DNA from: Verrucomicrobiaceae bacterium
GTDB taxonomy: Bacteria > Verrucomicrobiota > Verrucomicrobiia > Verrucomicrobiales > Verrucomicrobiaceae
Direction: 5' to 3'
NCBI GenBank assembly: GCA_947458455.1
Contig: CANGYJ010000008.1
Location: forward strand, 124,001 to 188,000
Length of the DNA stretch: 64,000 bases
The position numbers and the translations under genes were made by a program. Positions 9,916-18,201 of this stretch are shown piece after piece; position 1 is the first letter of the stretch, and the number at the start of each line of letters is the position of its first letter. Below the pieces are notes generated by a model, which ran no database searches, was not told the DNA's origin, and worked only from the letters and a program-made list of their open reading frames with translations.

Positions 9916-11136
9916 ATGAATGTCTCCTACGATTTGAACTGGAAGCCGTCGCTCCGCGCGGCGGGAATGCTGATCTCTCTCATTCTGGGGGCCTGCGCCT
10001 ACCCGAAAAATTGGCAGCAGGGGCAGATAAGCTCCAATGGCTCCAGTCCCGTCCTGCGGGCACTCCCCGTCGATGGTAGCGGTCCGCTGTACAATGGCGC
10101 GGCGTCAATGAACGTGCCCACGCATGCCACCACGCTCAATGACGCGGCCCGCATGCTCGCCGGCATGGATGCCAATGGCTACGATCAGCTCTCCGGCATC
10201 AGGAACTCAGCAGCTTGGCAGACCCATCGTCAGCGGCTCGATGTGATGTGGTCCACGCATGAGAATCTGCATCGCGGCCCGATTCAAAGCTGGGCCGGTG
10301 GCGAGATCGGCGATGCCCAGCGAGCCAGCACGCTCTTCTATCCCTTCAGCGGCCCGGATTTCCTCTTTGCCAGCGCCTTCTTCCCCTATGCGGAAACGTA
10401 TGTGCTCTGCGGTCTCGAAGGAGCCGATCCGATGCCGCAGCTCGGTGGTCTCAACTCAGCGGAGATCGAAAACGGCCTCGCCCGCTTGCGCACCACGCTC
10501 TCCACCAGCATGCAGTTCAGCTACTTCATCACGAAGGACATGCGGAACGATCTCCAAGCCACGCGTTTTCGCGGCGTGCTGCCTGTGATGATGGTCTTCC
10601 TCGCCCGCACCGGCCACACGATTGATTCGGTGGATACCGTGCGCCTCGATGGCAGTGGCAATGTGACGATGGCAGGCTCCTCGGGCAACACCGGCCTGAT
10701 GATCCGCGCCCGCAGCGGCTGGGGAGCACAGAAGCGCATCTTCTACTTCCGCCAGGATCTCTCGAATGGAGCACTCAGCGGTTCCTTCCTGCGCTTTGTG
10801 CAGAGTTTTGGCCGCGTGCCTGCCTTTACGAAAAGCGCCTCCTACCTCATGCACGAGGGCAGCTTCTCAAAGATCCGCGATTTCATGCTGCGCAATGCCA
10901 GCGTCATCGTGCAGGACCCTTCCGGCATCCCGTATGCGGACTTTGGACGCTATGGCTGGAATCTCTCCCTCTACGGGAACTACCAGGGCACGCTCGAAGT
11001 CTTCACCGGCTGCCAGCAGCCCGATCTCATGCAGGCCTATCGCAATCGCCGCCATCCCGTGAAGCCGCTGAATTTTGGCATCGGCTACCTCTTCCAGCCC
11101 TCAAACACCTGCCTCATGGTCGGTCGTCCGCGGTGA
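9916..11136 (+). CDS. Predicted lipoprotein of unknown function
   Basis: 406-residue protein starting at the ATG at 9916. The leader is RAAGMLISLILGAC, with a lipobox LGAC at about residues 25-28, so an outer- or inner-membrane lipoprotein is likely. The body is rich in Phe/Tyr/Gly, with segments such as STLFYPFSGPDFLFASAFFP and SGWGAQKRIFYFRQDLS; I do not recognise a characterised domain. An upstream GTG/ATG at 9892 is possible. The 131-nt gap before it contains CAATTCT and AGAATTG as a weak inverted repeat and no other clear signal. Next to it, in the same direction, is another small lipoprotein gene. Confidence 0.7.
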   Translation: MNVSYDLNWKPSLRAAGMLISLILGACAYPKNWQQGQISSNGSSPVLRALPVDGSGPLYNGAASMNVPTHATTLNDAARMLAGMDANGYDQLSGIRNSAAWQTHRQRLDVMWSTHENLHRGPIQSWAGGEIGDAQRASTLFYPFSGPDFLFASAFFPYAETYVLCGLEGADPMPQLGGLNSAEIENGLARLRTTLSTSMQFSYFITKDMRNDLQATRFRGVLPVMMVFLARTGHTIDSVDTVRLDGSGNVTMAGSSGNTGLMIRARSGWGAQKRIFYFRQDLSNGALSGSFLRFVQSFGRVPAFTKSASYLMHEGSFSKIRDFMLRNASVIVQDPSGIPYADFGRYGWNLSLYGNYQGTLEVFTGCQQPDLMQAYRNRRHPVKPLNFGIGYLFQPSNTCLMVGRPR

Positions 11137-11214
11137 GATCCGAAAAAAGTTTGAGTGGGGTTTGAATGCCGTGCAAGCGGCGGCGTCACAGATGCCGCAA
11201 CACCACTGCACACC

Positions 11215-11667
11215 ATGAAAACCTCCGCTGTTCGCCTTCTCGTCGTCGCTTCCTTGCTTGTGACGCTCACCCTGACCTCCTGCGCTGCTTACGGCCCCAG
11301 TTACGGTGGTAACTGGGGCGGTCATGGCGCTCCCACCCGCGCTGACGCCGCTGTGGGTGGCGCTCTCCTCGGTGCTGCCGCGGGCGGTATCATCGGCAAT
11401 CAAAGCCGTCGGGGTCTCCAAGGCGCGGCTATCGGTGGCATCCTCGGCGCTCTCGCCGGCAACGCCATCCAGCAGAGTCGCGAGCGCCGTAGCTACCAGG
11501 GTTATGGCCAGCCTTACAATGGCAATGGCTACCAACAGCAACAGCAGCAGTGCCAGCCCACCTACAATGATGGCTACAACAACGGCTACGGCTACGACCA
11601 GGGCGACTACTACCCGCAGCAGAGCTACGGCCGCCAGACCGGCTACAGCCCGTATGGCTGGCATTGA
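11215..11667 (+). CDS. Small lipoprotein with glycine-zipper domain
   Basis: 150-residue lipoprotein. The leader MKTSAVRLLVVASLLVTLTL ends in a lipobox TSC. The middle contains a glycine zipper of the 2TM/YMGG type, VGGALLGAAAGGIIGNQS then AAIGGILGALAGNAI, with regularly spaced G-x3-G. The C-terminal 50 residues are low-complexity Q/N/Y/G. Glycine-zipper lipoproteins sit in the outer membrane or periplasm; no specific role can be assigned. The start was moved from 11155 to the ATG at 11215 because the signal peptide begins there. A strong intrinsic terminator follows. Confidence 0.8.
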   Translation: MKTSAVRLLVVASLLVTLTLTSCAAYGPSYGGNWGGHGAPTRADAAVGGALLGAAAGGIIGNQSRRGLQGAAIGGILGALAGNAIQQSRERRSYQGYGQPYNGNGYQQQQQQCQPTYNDGYNNGYGYDQGDYYPQQSYGRQTGYSPYGWH

Positions 11668-11697
11668 TCCCAACTCATCCACGCTCTATTACCGGAA

Positions 11698-11725
11698 GGA
11701 CGCCGCCTCGCGCGGCGTTCTTTTT
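11698..11725 (+). terminator. Rho-independent terminator after the glycine-zipper gene
   Basis: Nine-pair stem GGACGCCGC (11698-11706) with GCGGCGTTC (11712-11720), including one G-U pair, a 5-nt loop CTCGC and five T residues directly after it (11721-11725). It begins 31 nt after the glycine-zipper stop codon and ends 20 nt before the DUF1080 start, so the latter probably has its own promoter or depends on read-through. Confidence 0.85.
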
Positions 11726-11745
11726 GCCCTTCATCCGACCTCCTC

Positions 11746-12705
11746 ATGAAACACACCGCCCTCTCCCTCCTCCTCGCGCTCAGCGTTTCCGCCAGCGCCG
11801 CGAATCCCTACCTCGGCCGCTGGGCCCTCACGATCCCGGGCGGCGGTGCCGGTTGGCTCGGTGTGGAGGAAAAGGATGGCCAGCTCAGCTCCAGCGTCCT
11901 CTGGGGCGGCGGCAGCGTGGTGTCCACCGCAGGCACGAAGCTCGAGGGCGATCAATTGATCGTCACCCGCGAGCAAAAAAACAAGGAAGGCAAGGTCACC
12001 ACCGAGACGATCACCGCCCTGATCCACGGCGACCAGGGGCTCAAGCTCACCACCGTGAAACACAACGCCGAAGGCAAGCAGCTCGGCCAGCCTGCCGAGT
12101 TCGCCGGCAAACGCATCGCCGACATCCCAGCGAAGCCCGATCTCTCCAAGTTGAAGTTCGGCGAACAGATCCAACTCCTCAATGGCAAGGACCTCACCGG
12201 CTGGCGCTTGCTCAAAGAAGCCGACAACGGCTGGAGCGTCGTCGATGGCATGCTGCAAAACCGCGTCGTGAAGGCCAAGGACAAGCACTTCGGTAATCTG
12301 CGCACCGATGCCGAGTTCGAGGACTTCAATCTCAAGACGGAAGTCCGCACCCAGGAGGGCAGCAACAGCGGCATCTACCTCCGCGGCATCTACGAAGTGC
12401 AGGTCATGGAGAGCTTCGGCAAGCCGCTCGACTCCCACCACATGGGCGCCCTTTACAGCCGCATCACCCCAAGCGTGAACGCGGAAAAACCCATCGGCGA
12501 ATGGCAGACGCTCGACATCACCCTCGTGGATCGCCACCTCACCGTCATCCTCAACGGCAAGACCATCATCGACAACCAGCCCGTACTCGGCTGCACCGGC
12601 GGTGCGATGACCAGCGATGAGTTCAAGCCCGGCCCCATCTATCTCCAAGGCGACCACACCAACGTGGACTATCGCAACATGCTGCTTCGCCCCGTCGTGA
12701 AGTAA
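11746..12705 (+). CDS. DUF1080 (3-keto-disaccharide hydrolase-type) secreted protein
   Basis: 319-residue exported protein with signal peptide MKHTALSLLLALSVSASAA. Residues about 130-317 form the DUF1080 concanavalin-like domain, with LLNGKDLTGWRLL, GWSVVDGMLQN, FGNLRTDAEFEDFNLKTEVR, SNSGIYLRGIYEVQV, GEWQTLDITLVDRHLTVILNG and PIYLQGDHTNVDYRNM. Some family members hydrolyse 3-keto-glycosides; most are uncharacterised and common in Verrucomicrobiota. The N-terminal 110 residues form a separate small domain often seen in front of it (LGRWALTIPGGGAGWLGVE). The pbpC gene starts 7 nt downstream, but a functional link is not implied. Confidence 0.85.
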   Translation: MKHTALSLLLALSVSASAANPYLGRWALTIPGGGAGWLGVEEKDGQLSSSVLWGGGSVVSTAGTKLEGDQLIVTREQKNKEGKVTTETITALIHGDQGLKLTTVKHNAEGKQLGQPAEFAGKRIADIPAKPDLSKLKFGEQIQLLNGKDLTGWRLLKEADNGWSVVDGMLQNRVVKAKDKHFGNLRTDAEFEDFNLKTEVRTQEGSNSGIYLRGIYEVQVMESFGKPLDSHHMGALYSRITPSVNAEKPIGEWQTLDITLVDRHLTVILNGKTIIDNQPVLGCTGGAMTSDEFKPGPIYLQGDHTNVDYRNMLLRPVVK

Positions 12706-12711
12706 AAACTC

Positions 12712-14946
12712 GTGTCTCGCCGCTGGATCAAACGCCTCGCCATACCTGCCGCGCTGCTCGCCGCAGGATGGTGGGGCCTTCCATGGCTCGTCGAGTTACC
12801 CGATCTCACACCGCCAGCGGCCTCGCCGGTGTTTCTCGCACGCGATGGCACGCCACTGCGGCATCTGCTGGATAAAAACGGCACGCGCCATGCCGCGCCG
12901 GTGAGTTTTGAAGAGATCCCCAAGGTCATGCGGCAGGCGATGCTCGCCGCCGAAGACAAACGCTTCTTCTCCCACGGCGGCATCGACCTCCTCGCCATCG
13001 CCCGCGCCGCGTGGGACAATGCTCGCAGCGGCAAGATCGTCTCCGGCGCGTCCACGATTCATCAGCAGCTCATCAAAAACAGCACGCCGAGCAGCGGCCG
13101 CCGCACCTTCACGGTGAAGGTCACGGAGGCACTGCAAGCACGCCGCCTCGCGATGAGTTGGAGCCGCGAGGACGTGCTCGCCGCCTACCTCAGCCGCATT
13201 TCCTTCGGCAACAACATGACCGGCATCACCACCGCTGCGTCAGGTTACTTCCACAAGCCGCTGGCCGACCTCACGCCCGCCGAGTGCGCCCTGCTCGCCG
13301 CATTGCCGCAGAGCCCCACACGCTGGAATCCCTTCCGCGAAGTGAAAAGCATCCTGCCGCGTCAGCAGGCCATTTTGGAGAAAATGCATGCACAGGGCTG
13401 GTTGAGCGCCGAGCAGCTTCAAACCGCGCTTTCACAAGAGATCGTCATCCAGCGCTTCAGCGGCGGTTTTGCCGCGCCGCATGTCGTCGAGGCCGTGAAA
13501 GGCTCTGAAACGACTCGCACGACCATCGATGCGCTTTTGCAGCAGCAGATCGAAACCATCATCGCGCAACGCATCGCCACGCTGCGGGCCAAAAACGTCG
13601 GCCATGCGGCCGTCGTCGTGCTCGACAATGCCAGCGGCGATGTTTTAGCGCTCGCTGGCTCGCGTGACTTCTTCGCCAAGGATGGCGGGCAGATCAATGG
13701 AGCCTGGGTGCCGCACTCGCCCGGCTCCGCGTTGAAGCCATTCACTTACCTGCTCGCGTTCGAGCGTGGAGCCACGCCCGGCAGCATCGTCGCGGATCTG
13801 CCGATCGAATTCCGCGCCGCCACCGGCACCTACAAACCGGAAAACTACGCCCTGCGCAGCTTCGGGCCGATGACCTACCGCGCCGCGCTGGGGAACTCGC
13901 TCAACATCTCCGCCGTCCGCGTGCTCGACAGCATCGGCGGCGCCGAAACCCTCCTCGCGAAGCTTCAAGAACTCGGCCTCAGCACGCTCACCGAGCCCGT
14001 CGAGCATTACGGCCTCGGCTTGACCATCGGCAATGCACCCGTCCGCCTGCTCGAACTCACCAACGCCTACGCCACGCTCGCCCGCCTCGGCCTTCACAAG
14101 CCCTGGCGACTGCAAAACACAGCTTCCGAGGAACAGCGCATCCTTCCCGAAAAAGAATGCTACCTCATCGCCGACATCCTCAGCGACAATCAGGCCCGCG
14201 AGATGGCCTTCGGTGCCCATTCACCCCTTCGCCTGCCCTTCCGCTGCGCCGCCAAAACCGGCACCAGCACCTCCTTTCGCGACAACTGGACGCTCGGCTT
14301 CACCGCCGCCTTCACCGTCGGCGTGTGGGTCGGCAATTTCGACAACACGCCCATGCAGGACGTGTCCGGCGTGACCGGTGCCGGCCCCATCTTCCGCGAT
14401 GTGATGCTACACCTCCACGAGTACCGCGATGCCACCTGGCCCGCTCAACCCGCCGGCCTCGTGCGAGCCCGCATCGACCCCCGCACCGGCCACCGCCTCA
14501 CCCCGCAAACACCCCCGAGCCGCCTCAGCCGCGAAGAACTCTTCATCGAAGGCAAGCTACCACCACCCGCCAGCGCATCCGATTACGACAGCCGCGGCCG
14601 CGCCATTCTAGCCCGCGAATATGCCGCGTGGGTTTCCTCGCGTGAAAACTGGCTCGGCGACCTCGTCACCGTCGCCACCGCAGATGCAAAGCCACAGCTC
14701 CGCATCACCCATCCCATCCCCGGCACCGTCATCCGCCTCGATCCCGACATTCCAGGCGGCGGCACACGCCTCCTCCTGCAAGCCGAAGGCACCCGCGAAC
14801 CTCGCTGGACCTCCCCCACCCTCGAAATCCGCCTCGAAGCCGGCCACCCCATTGCCCACCTCAAACCCGGCCGCCACGACATCACCCTCGAAGACCCCGC
14901 CACCGGCCAAAAGCAGCGCACGTTTGTGATCGTGCATGAGGAATAG
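12712..14946 (+). CDS. pbpC: Penicillin-binding protein 1C, bifunctional peptidoglycan synthase
   Basis: 744-residue class A penicillin-binding protein with a GTG start. After a single N-terminal membrane segment (about residues 8-25) comes the glycosyltransferase-51 domain with EDKRFFSHGGID (catalytic Glu at residue 81) and STIHQQLIKN. The transpeptidase domain has S339-A-L-K342 as the nucleophile motif, GNSLN as the second motif and KTGTS as the third. The C-terminal about 95 residues (ITHPIPGTVIRLDPDIP and onward) match the beta-rich BiPBP_C domain that marks PBP1C. It polymerises and cross-links glycan strands in the periplasm. In many bacteria pbpC follows an alpha-2-macroglobulin gene; here it follows a DUF1080 gene instead. 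Confidence 0.92.
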   Translation: MSRRWIKRLAIPAALLAAGWWGLPWLVELPDLTPPAASPVFLARDGTPLRHLLDKNGTRHAAPVSFEEIPKVMRQAMLAAEDKRFFSHGGIDLLAIARAAWDNARSGKIVSGASTIHQQLIKNSTPSSGRRTFTVKVTEALQARRLAMSWSREDVLAAYLSRISFGNNMTGITTAASGYFHKPLADLTPAECALLAALPQSPTRWNPFREVKSILPRQQAILEKMHAQGWLSAEQLQTALSQEIVIQRFSGGFAAPHVVEAVKGSETTRTTIDALLQQQIETIIAQRIATLRAKNVGHAAVVVLDNASGDVLALAGSRDFFAKDGGQINGAWVPHSPGSALKPFTYLLAFERGATPGSIVADLPIEFRAATGTYKPENYALRSFGPMTYRAALGNSLNISAVRVLDSIGGAETLLAKLQELGLSTLTEPVEHYGLGLTIGNAPVRLLELTNAYATLARLGLHKPWRLQNTASEEQRILPEKECYLIADILSDNQAREMAFGAHSPLRLPFRCAAKTGTSTSFRDNWTLGFTAAFTVGVWVGNFDNTPMQDVSGVTGAGPIFRDVMLHLHEYRDATWPAQPAGLVRARIDPRTGHRLTPQTPPSRLSREELFIEGKLPPPASASDYDSRGRAILAREYAAWVSSRENWLGDLVTVATADAKPQLRITHPIPGTVIRLDPDIPGGGTRLLLQAEGTREPRWTSPTLEIRLEAGHPIAHLKPGRHDITLEDPATGQKQRTFVIVHEE

Positions 14947-14979
14947 ATACGAATCTTTGAAGGGAAACGTTAAGGCCTA

Positions 14980-15696
14980 TCAATCCCCCGCCCCCTGACT
15001 GAGTGCCAGCATAGAGTCAGTTGCCACGTCTCCAAACTTTTCACGCATGACAATCAGATAATTGTCGCCGTGTTGTGCTTTCATTCGGGCGATTACATCT
15101 CGGTTCACATCAGCTACACTTTCCGTCTGCCTCCGCATTTCTGGCTGCTGCGCTCGATAGTTTTTGAGGTTCACCTGACCAATCAGATTTGTCATTTCAT
15201 ACAACCTCTGGGTAGATCCCAAAATACTCAAGACTTCAGCCTCATATTGGATGCTAATGCTCTTTGAGCGGTCAGCCGAATCGCCTTTCTTGAGATTGCT
15301 GTCCATGGAATTATTAATCGCCATCTCATTTCGAAGCCCCCCTGCAGCAACCACTTTGCTGCGGATCGCGGCCAAAACACTTGCAAGGTCAGCTTGGCTC
15401 AAGCCCCACCTGTCGAAAAGATCAGCCAGTGGTTGTTCGAGCCGATCGATTTGCCCAGTCGCAGCTTGTTCAATAGCAGTCTCACTAATGGTGACTTTTG
15501 AGCCTACGCTTGTTCGACTTGTGATATTATGCGCCAACAAGTTGTGTGGCAGGCCAATAGCACTTTTCAACTCAGTCCTACCATTATCTTGTTTTATGGC
15601 AGGAGTTTGATGTGGTTCATGATATTGACCGTCCCAAATGAAGACTACCACGAGTAGCAAACCCAGCGCGAGGCCTAAAGGAAGAAAGTTTTTCAT
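14980..15696 (-). CDS. Orphan membrane-anchored protein, AT-rich island
   Basis: 238-residue protein that I do not recognise. An N-terminal hydrophobic stretch (NFLPLGLALGLLLVVVFIW) can anchor it in the membrane; the rest is hydrophilic and helical, with a Q-rich segment (VNLKNYRAQQPEMRRQTESV). I start at the ATG at 15696 because the frame upstream runs through the neighbouring gene and gives no leader. It lies 37 nt downstream of the Cys-repeat gene, on the same strand, so the two form a transcription unit. Base composition here is clearly lower in GC than on either side, which suggests an acquired or fast-evolving pair. Confidence 0.6.
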   Translation of the reverse strand: MKNFLPLGLALGLLLVVVFIWDGQYHEPHQTPAIKQDNGRTELKSAIGLPHNLLAHNITSRTSVGSKVTISETAIEQAATGQIDRLEQPLADLFDRWGLSQADLASVLAAIRSKVVAAGGLRNEMAINNSMDSNLKKGDSADRSKSISIQYEAEVLSILGSTQRLYEMTNLIGQVNLKNYRAQQPEMRRQTESVADVNRDVIARMKAQHGDNYLIVMREKFGDVATDSMLALSQGAGD

Positions 15697-15733
15697 AAAA
15701 TATGATGTTAGTGGTTGCGATAAAATGTAAACT

Positions 15734-16339
15734 TCAGCTGTTCTCGAAGGGGTTGCTACAACCGCAGTAACGATCATCAAATCCGCAAGTCGGACAATAG
15801 GAGATTTGGTTGCATGAACAATTCCCGAGGGGGTTATTGCATGTGGAGCATGTCTGACAGGAACACTGTTCCAACAGGTTGCCACATTGTTCGCAATTTG
15901 TGTCATGTTCGCATACATCACCGTACGATGCGATCAATCCACCAGCCGCAGCAATCGTGAGATTCAAAGAATCGAGACCCGATTCCAATCTATTTCTTTC
16001 CTGAATCATCGGAGATACCTCCGCTGCAACCCTATCACGTTCAGCTTGGTACCCATCCCTTGTTGCGTCGTCTTGAGCACTGCCAATCTGTTGGTCCAAA
16101 CTGTCTAAAGAACTCATCAATGGTCCAATGTCTGCATTTAACTGCTCAATTGCTGATGTGCTATAGTTCAGCGCTTCAACGGCGAAATACTGCTCAACTT
16201 GAAGCCCGGCGAGCGCCAGTGAACACGATTCGCATAAAGCATATAGTCGTGCGCAGGTTAGGCCTAAAATCGCGCAGGCAACCCCACTTACCATCCATCG
16301 CGAGAGCTTTTCCACTACTGTCTTACATGCTGATTTCAT
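15734..16339 (-). CDS. Orphan membrane protein with triple C-x2-C-x6-C-x-C repeat
   Basis: 201-residue protein with three parts. Residues about 14-40 are hydrophobic and Cys-containing. Residues about 45-130 are predicted helical coiled coil (DSLDQQIGSAQDD, ERNRLESGLDSLN). Residues 149-194 hold three precise copies of C-x2-C-x6-C-x-C: C149/C152/C159/C161, C164/C167/C174/C176 and C182/C185/C192/C194. Each could bind one zinc ion, like a compact zinc ribbon, although twelve regularly spaced cysteines could also form disulfides if exported. No family was recognised. It heads a two-gene unit in an AT-rich segment between pbpC and the Mla genes. Confidence 0.65.
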   Translation of the reverse strand: MKSACKTVVEKLSRWMVSGVACAILGLTCARLYALCESCSLALAGLQVEQYFAVEALNYSTSAIEQLNADIGPLMSSLDSLDQQIGSAQDDATRDGYQAERDRVAAEVSPMIQERNRLESGLDSLNLTIAAAGGLIASYGDVCEHDTNCEQCGNLLEQCSCQTCSTCNNPLGNCSCNQISYCPTCGFDDRYCGCSNPFENS

Positions 16340-16581
16340 ATTGTTTGGAGTTCAACTGGTTAGTGTTTCATCTGCCAAAAAACTGATTCACGATGAGCTT
16401 AGCTTTCTTTGGAGGAATTCTAAGTTGGGTGGTTTTTTTATAACAGAACCGAGCTCTTGAAGTCCAGAAAATTTCTTGGCGTGTAGCTGCCATGAGTCGA
16501 AAGCACAGCATTCTTCCGTCATTAATGTATCCTGTATGAGTCACCAAGCCGTTGTTTGCCTTCCGGCCGGGACCTGCCATC

Positions 16582-17388
16582 ATGCGCGGCGTGACTGACG
16601 TCGTCCGAATCCCCGGCAGGGTCTTCCTGCATTTCATCTCCTACATGGGCCAGATCGCCTTTCTGGTGCGTGACCTCATGACCGCGTTCTCCAACCGCGT
16701 GTGGCGCATCGGCCTGATCGCGGAGCAGATCGTTTCCATCGGCTACGGCTCGCAGGCGGTGGTCATTGTGACCGGGGCCTTCACCGGAGCGGTCTTCACC
16801 TTCCAAACCTATGCAAAGTTTAAGGACTTCGGCGTCGAATCCAGCGTGGGGGCCATCGTCTCCGTGGCGCTTTGCCGGGAGCTGGGGCCGGTGCTGGCAG
16901 GACTGATGGTGGGCGGCCGCGTGGGAGCCTCCATGGCGGCGGATATCGGCACGATGAAGGTCACGGAGCAGGTGGATGCCCTCCGGGTCATGGGCGTGCA
17001 TCCGGTGGATTACCTCGTGCTGCCAAGGTTCATCGCGATGATGATCTCCATGCCCATCCTGGTAGCGGAATCGATCACCTTTGGCCTCATGGCCTCCTAC
17101 GCGGTGGCGGTGTTTGGTTATGGCGTGCCGCACGCCTGGTTTGTGCATCACATGGTGGATCACACGAACCAGTGGGACATCGTCATCGGCATGACCAAAG
17201 GGTTCGCCTTTGGCATCATCATCACCCTCGTGGCCTGCCACCAGGGCCTGCGGGCGGAAAATGGCGCGGTGGGCGTGGGCATCGGCACCACGCGGGCGGT
17301 CGTCATCTCCTCGCTGGTGATGCTCATCGCGAATTTCTTCCTCTCGATCCTGCTGAACTACATCTGGCCGCTCGGCAACAACGTCTAG
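16582..17388 (+). CDS. mlaE: MlaE/YrbE-type phospholipid ABC transporter permease
   Basis: 268-residue integral membrane permease of the MlaE family, part of an MCE system that moves phospholipids between the inner and outer membranes. Family features: GQIAFLVRDLMTAF near the N-terminus, FTGAVFTFQTYAKF, the conserved ALCRELGPVLAGLMVGGRVGAS block and EQVDALRVMGVHPVDYLVLPR. About five or six hydrophobic segments are visible. The frame could begin at a TTG at 16552; I prefer the ATG at 16582, though neither has a strong ribosome binding site. The ATPase gene starts 12 nt after the stop codon. The upstream 242 nt back to the divergent orphan gene are AT-rich and should hold promoters for both directions. 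Confidence 0.9.
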   Translation: MRGVTDVVRIPGRVFLHFISYMGQIAFLVRDLMTAFSNRVWRIGLIAEQIVSIGYGSQAVVIVTGAFTGAVFTFQTYAKFKDFGVESSVGAIVSVALCRELGPVLAGLMVGGRVGASMAADIGTMKVTEQVDALRVMGVHPVDYLVLPRFIAMMISMPILVAESITFGLMASYAVAVFGYGVPHAWFVHHMVDHTNQWDIVIGMTKGFAFGIIITLVACHQGLRAENGAVGVGIGTTRAVVISSLVMLIANFFLSILLNYIWPLGNNV

Positions 17389-17400
17389 ACCGTCCGTGAC

Positions 17401-18162
17401 ATGATCGACCGCACCGGCCAACCCTTCATCCGCATCCGCGGCCTGCATAAAAAGCTCGGCTGGCAGGAAGTGCTGCGCGGCATCGACCTCGATATCTGGC
17501 GCGGCGAGACGCTCTGTATCATTGGCCCCAGCGGCGAGGGAAAAACGGTGACGATGAAGCATGTCATCGGCCTCATGCAGCCGGACTTCGGCACCGTTGA
17601 GGTCGATGGCATCCAGGTAAACGGCCTCCGTGAACGCGAACTGGCCCCCGTGCGCCAGCGGGTAAGCATGCTCTTCCAAAACGCCGCGCTCTTTGACCGC
17701 CTCACCGTCGAGCAAAACGTGGCCTTCCCGCTCCGCGAGGCAGGCGTCACCGACAAAAAAGAGATCAAGGAGCGCGTCGCCGCCGCGTTGGATGTCGTCG
17801 GCCTCGGCCAGCACGGCCAAAAATTGCCAGTGAACCTCTCCGGCGGCATGCGCAAGCGGGCCGGCATCGCCCGCGCCATCGTCACTCGTGCCCAGTGCAT
17901 CCTTTACGACGAGCCCACCTCCTCGCTCGATCCCGTCGTCTCCGATGTCATCGACACCGTCATTTTGCGCCTCCAAGAGCGCCACGGCATCACCTCACTC
18001 GTCGTCACCCACGATATGAAGAGCCTTTTCAAGATCGCCGACCGCATCGCCATGCTCAAAAACGGCCTCATCCACTTTCTCGGCACCAAAGAAGAACTCC
18101 GCGCCTGCCCTGACAAGATCGTCCAGGACTTCATCAACGGCCGCGCCGACGTGGACTTCTGA
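17401..18162 (+). CDS. mlaF: MlaF-type ABC transporter ATP-binding protein
   Basis: 253-residue ABC ATPase. Walker A is GPSGEGKT (residues 42-49), the Q-loop lies in VSMLFQNAALFDRLTV, the signature is LSGGM (146-150) and Walker B is CILYDEP (166-172), followed by the switch histidine in VVTHDMKS. LSGGM and the SMLFQNAALFDSLTV-like block are typical of MlaF rather than other importers. It energises lipid movement through the permease encoded just upstream. It is separated from mlaD by 39 nt made almost entirely of a 7-nt tandem repeat. Confidence 0.93.
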   Translation: MIDRTGQPFIRIRGLHKKLGWQEVLRGIDLDIWRGETLCIIGPSGEGKTVTMKHVIGLMQPDFGTVEVDGIQVNGLRERELAPVRQRVSMLFQNAALFDRLTVEQNVAFPLREAGVTDKKEIKERVAAALDVVGLGQHGQKLPVNLSGGMRKRAGIARAIVTRAQCILYDEPTSSLDPVVSDVIDTVILRLQERHGITSLVVTHDMKSLFKIADRIAMLKNGLIHFLGTKEELRACPDKIVQDFINGRADVDF

Positions 18163-18165
18163 TTT

Positions 18166-18200
18166 TCATCCCTTATCCCTCATCTCTCATCCCCCATCCC
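18166..18200. repeat. 7-nt tandem array in the mlaF-mlaD gap
   Basis: Five heptamers in register: TCATCCC, TTATCCC, TCATCTC, TCATCCC, CCATCCC, ending one base before the mlaD ATG at 18202. The array starts 4 nt after the mlaF stop codon and fills the position where a ribosome binding site would be. It is pyrimidine-rich on the coding strand and contains no purine-rich Shine-Dalgarno sequence. Confidence 0.85.
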
Positions 18201-18201
18201 C

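Noticed and set aside
16368..16637. 89-codon minus-strand open frame upstream of mlaE
   Set aside because: No recognisable domain; it overlaps the mlaE start and an AT-rich promoter-like stretch.
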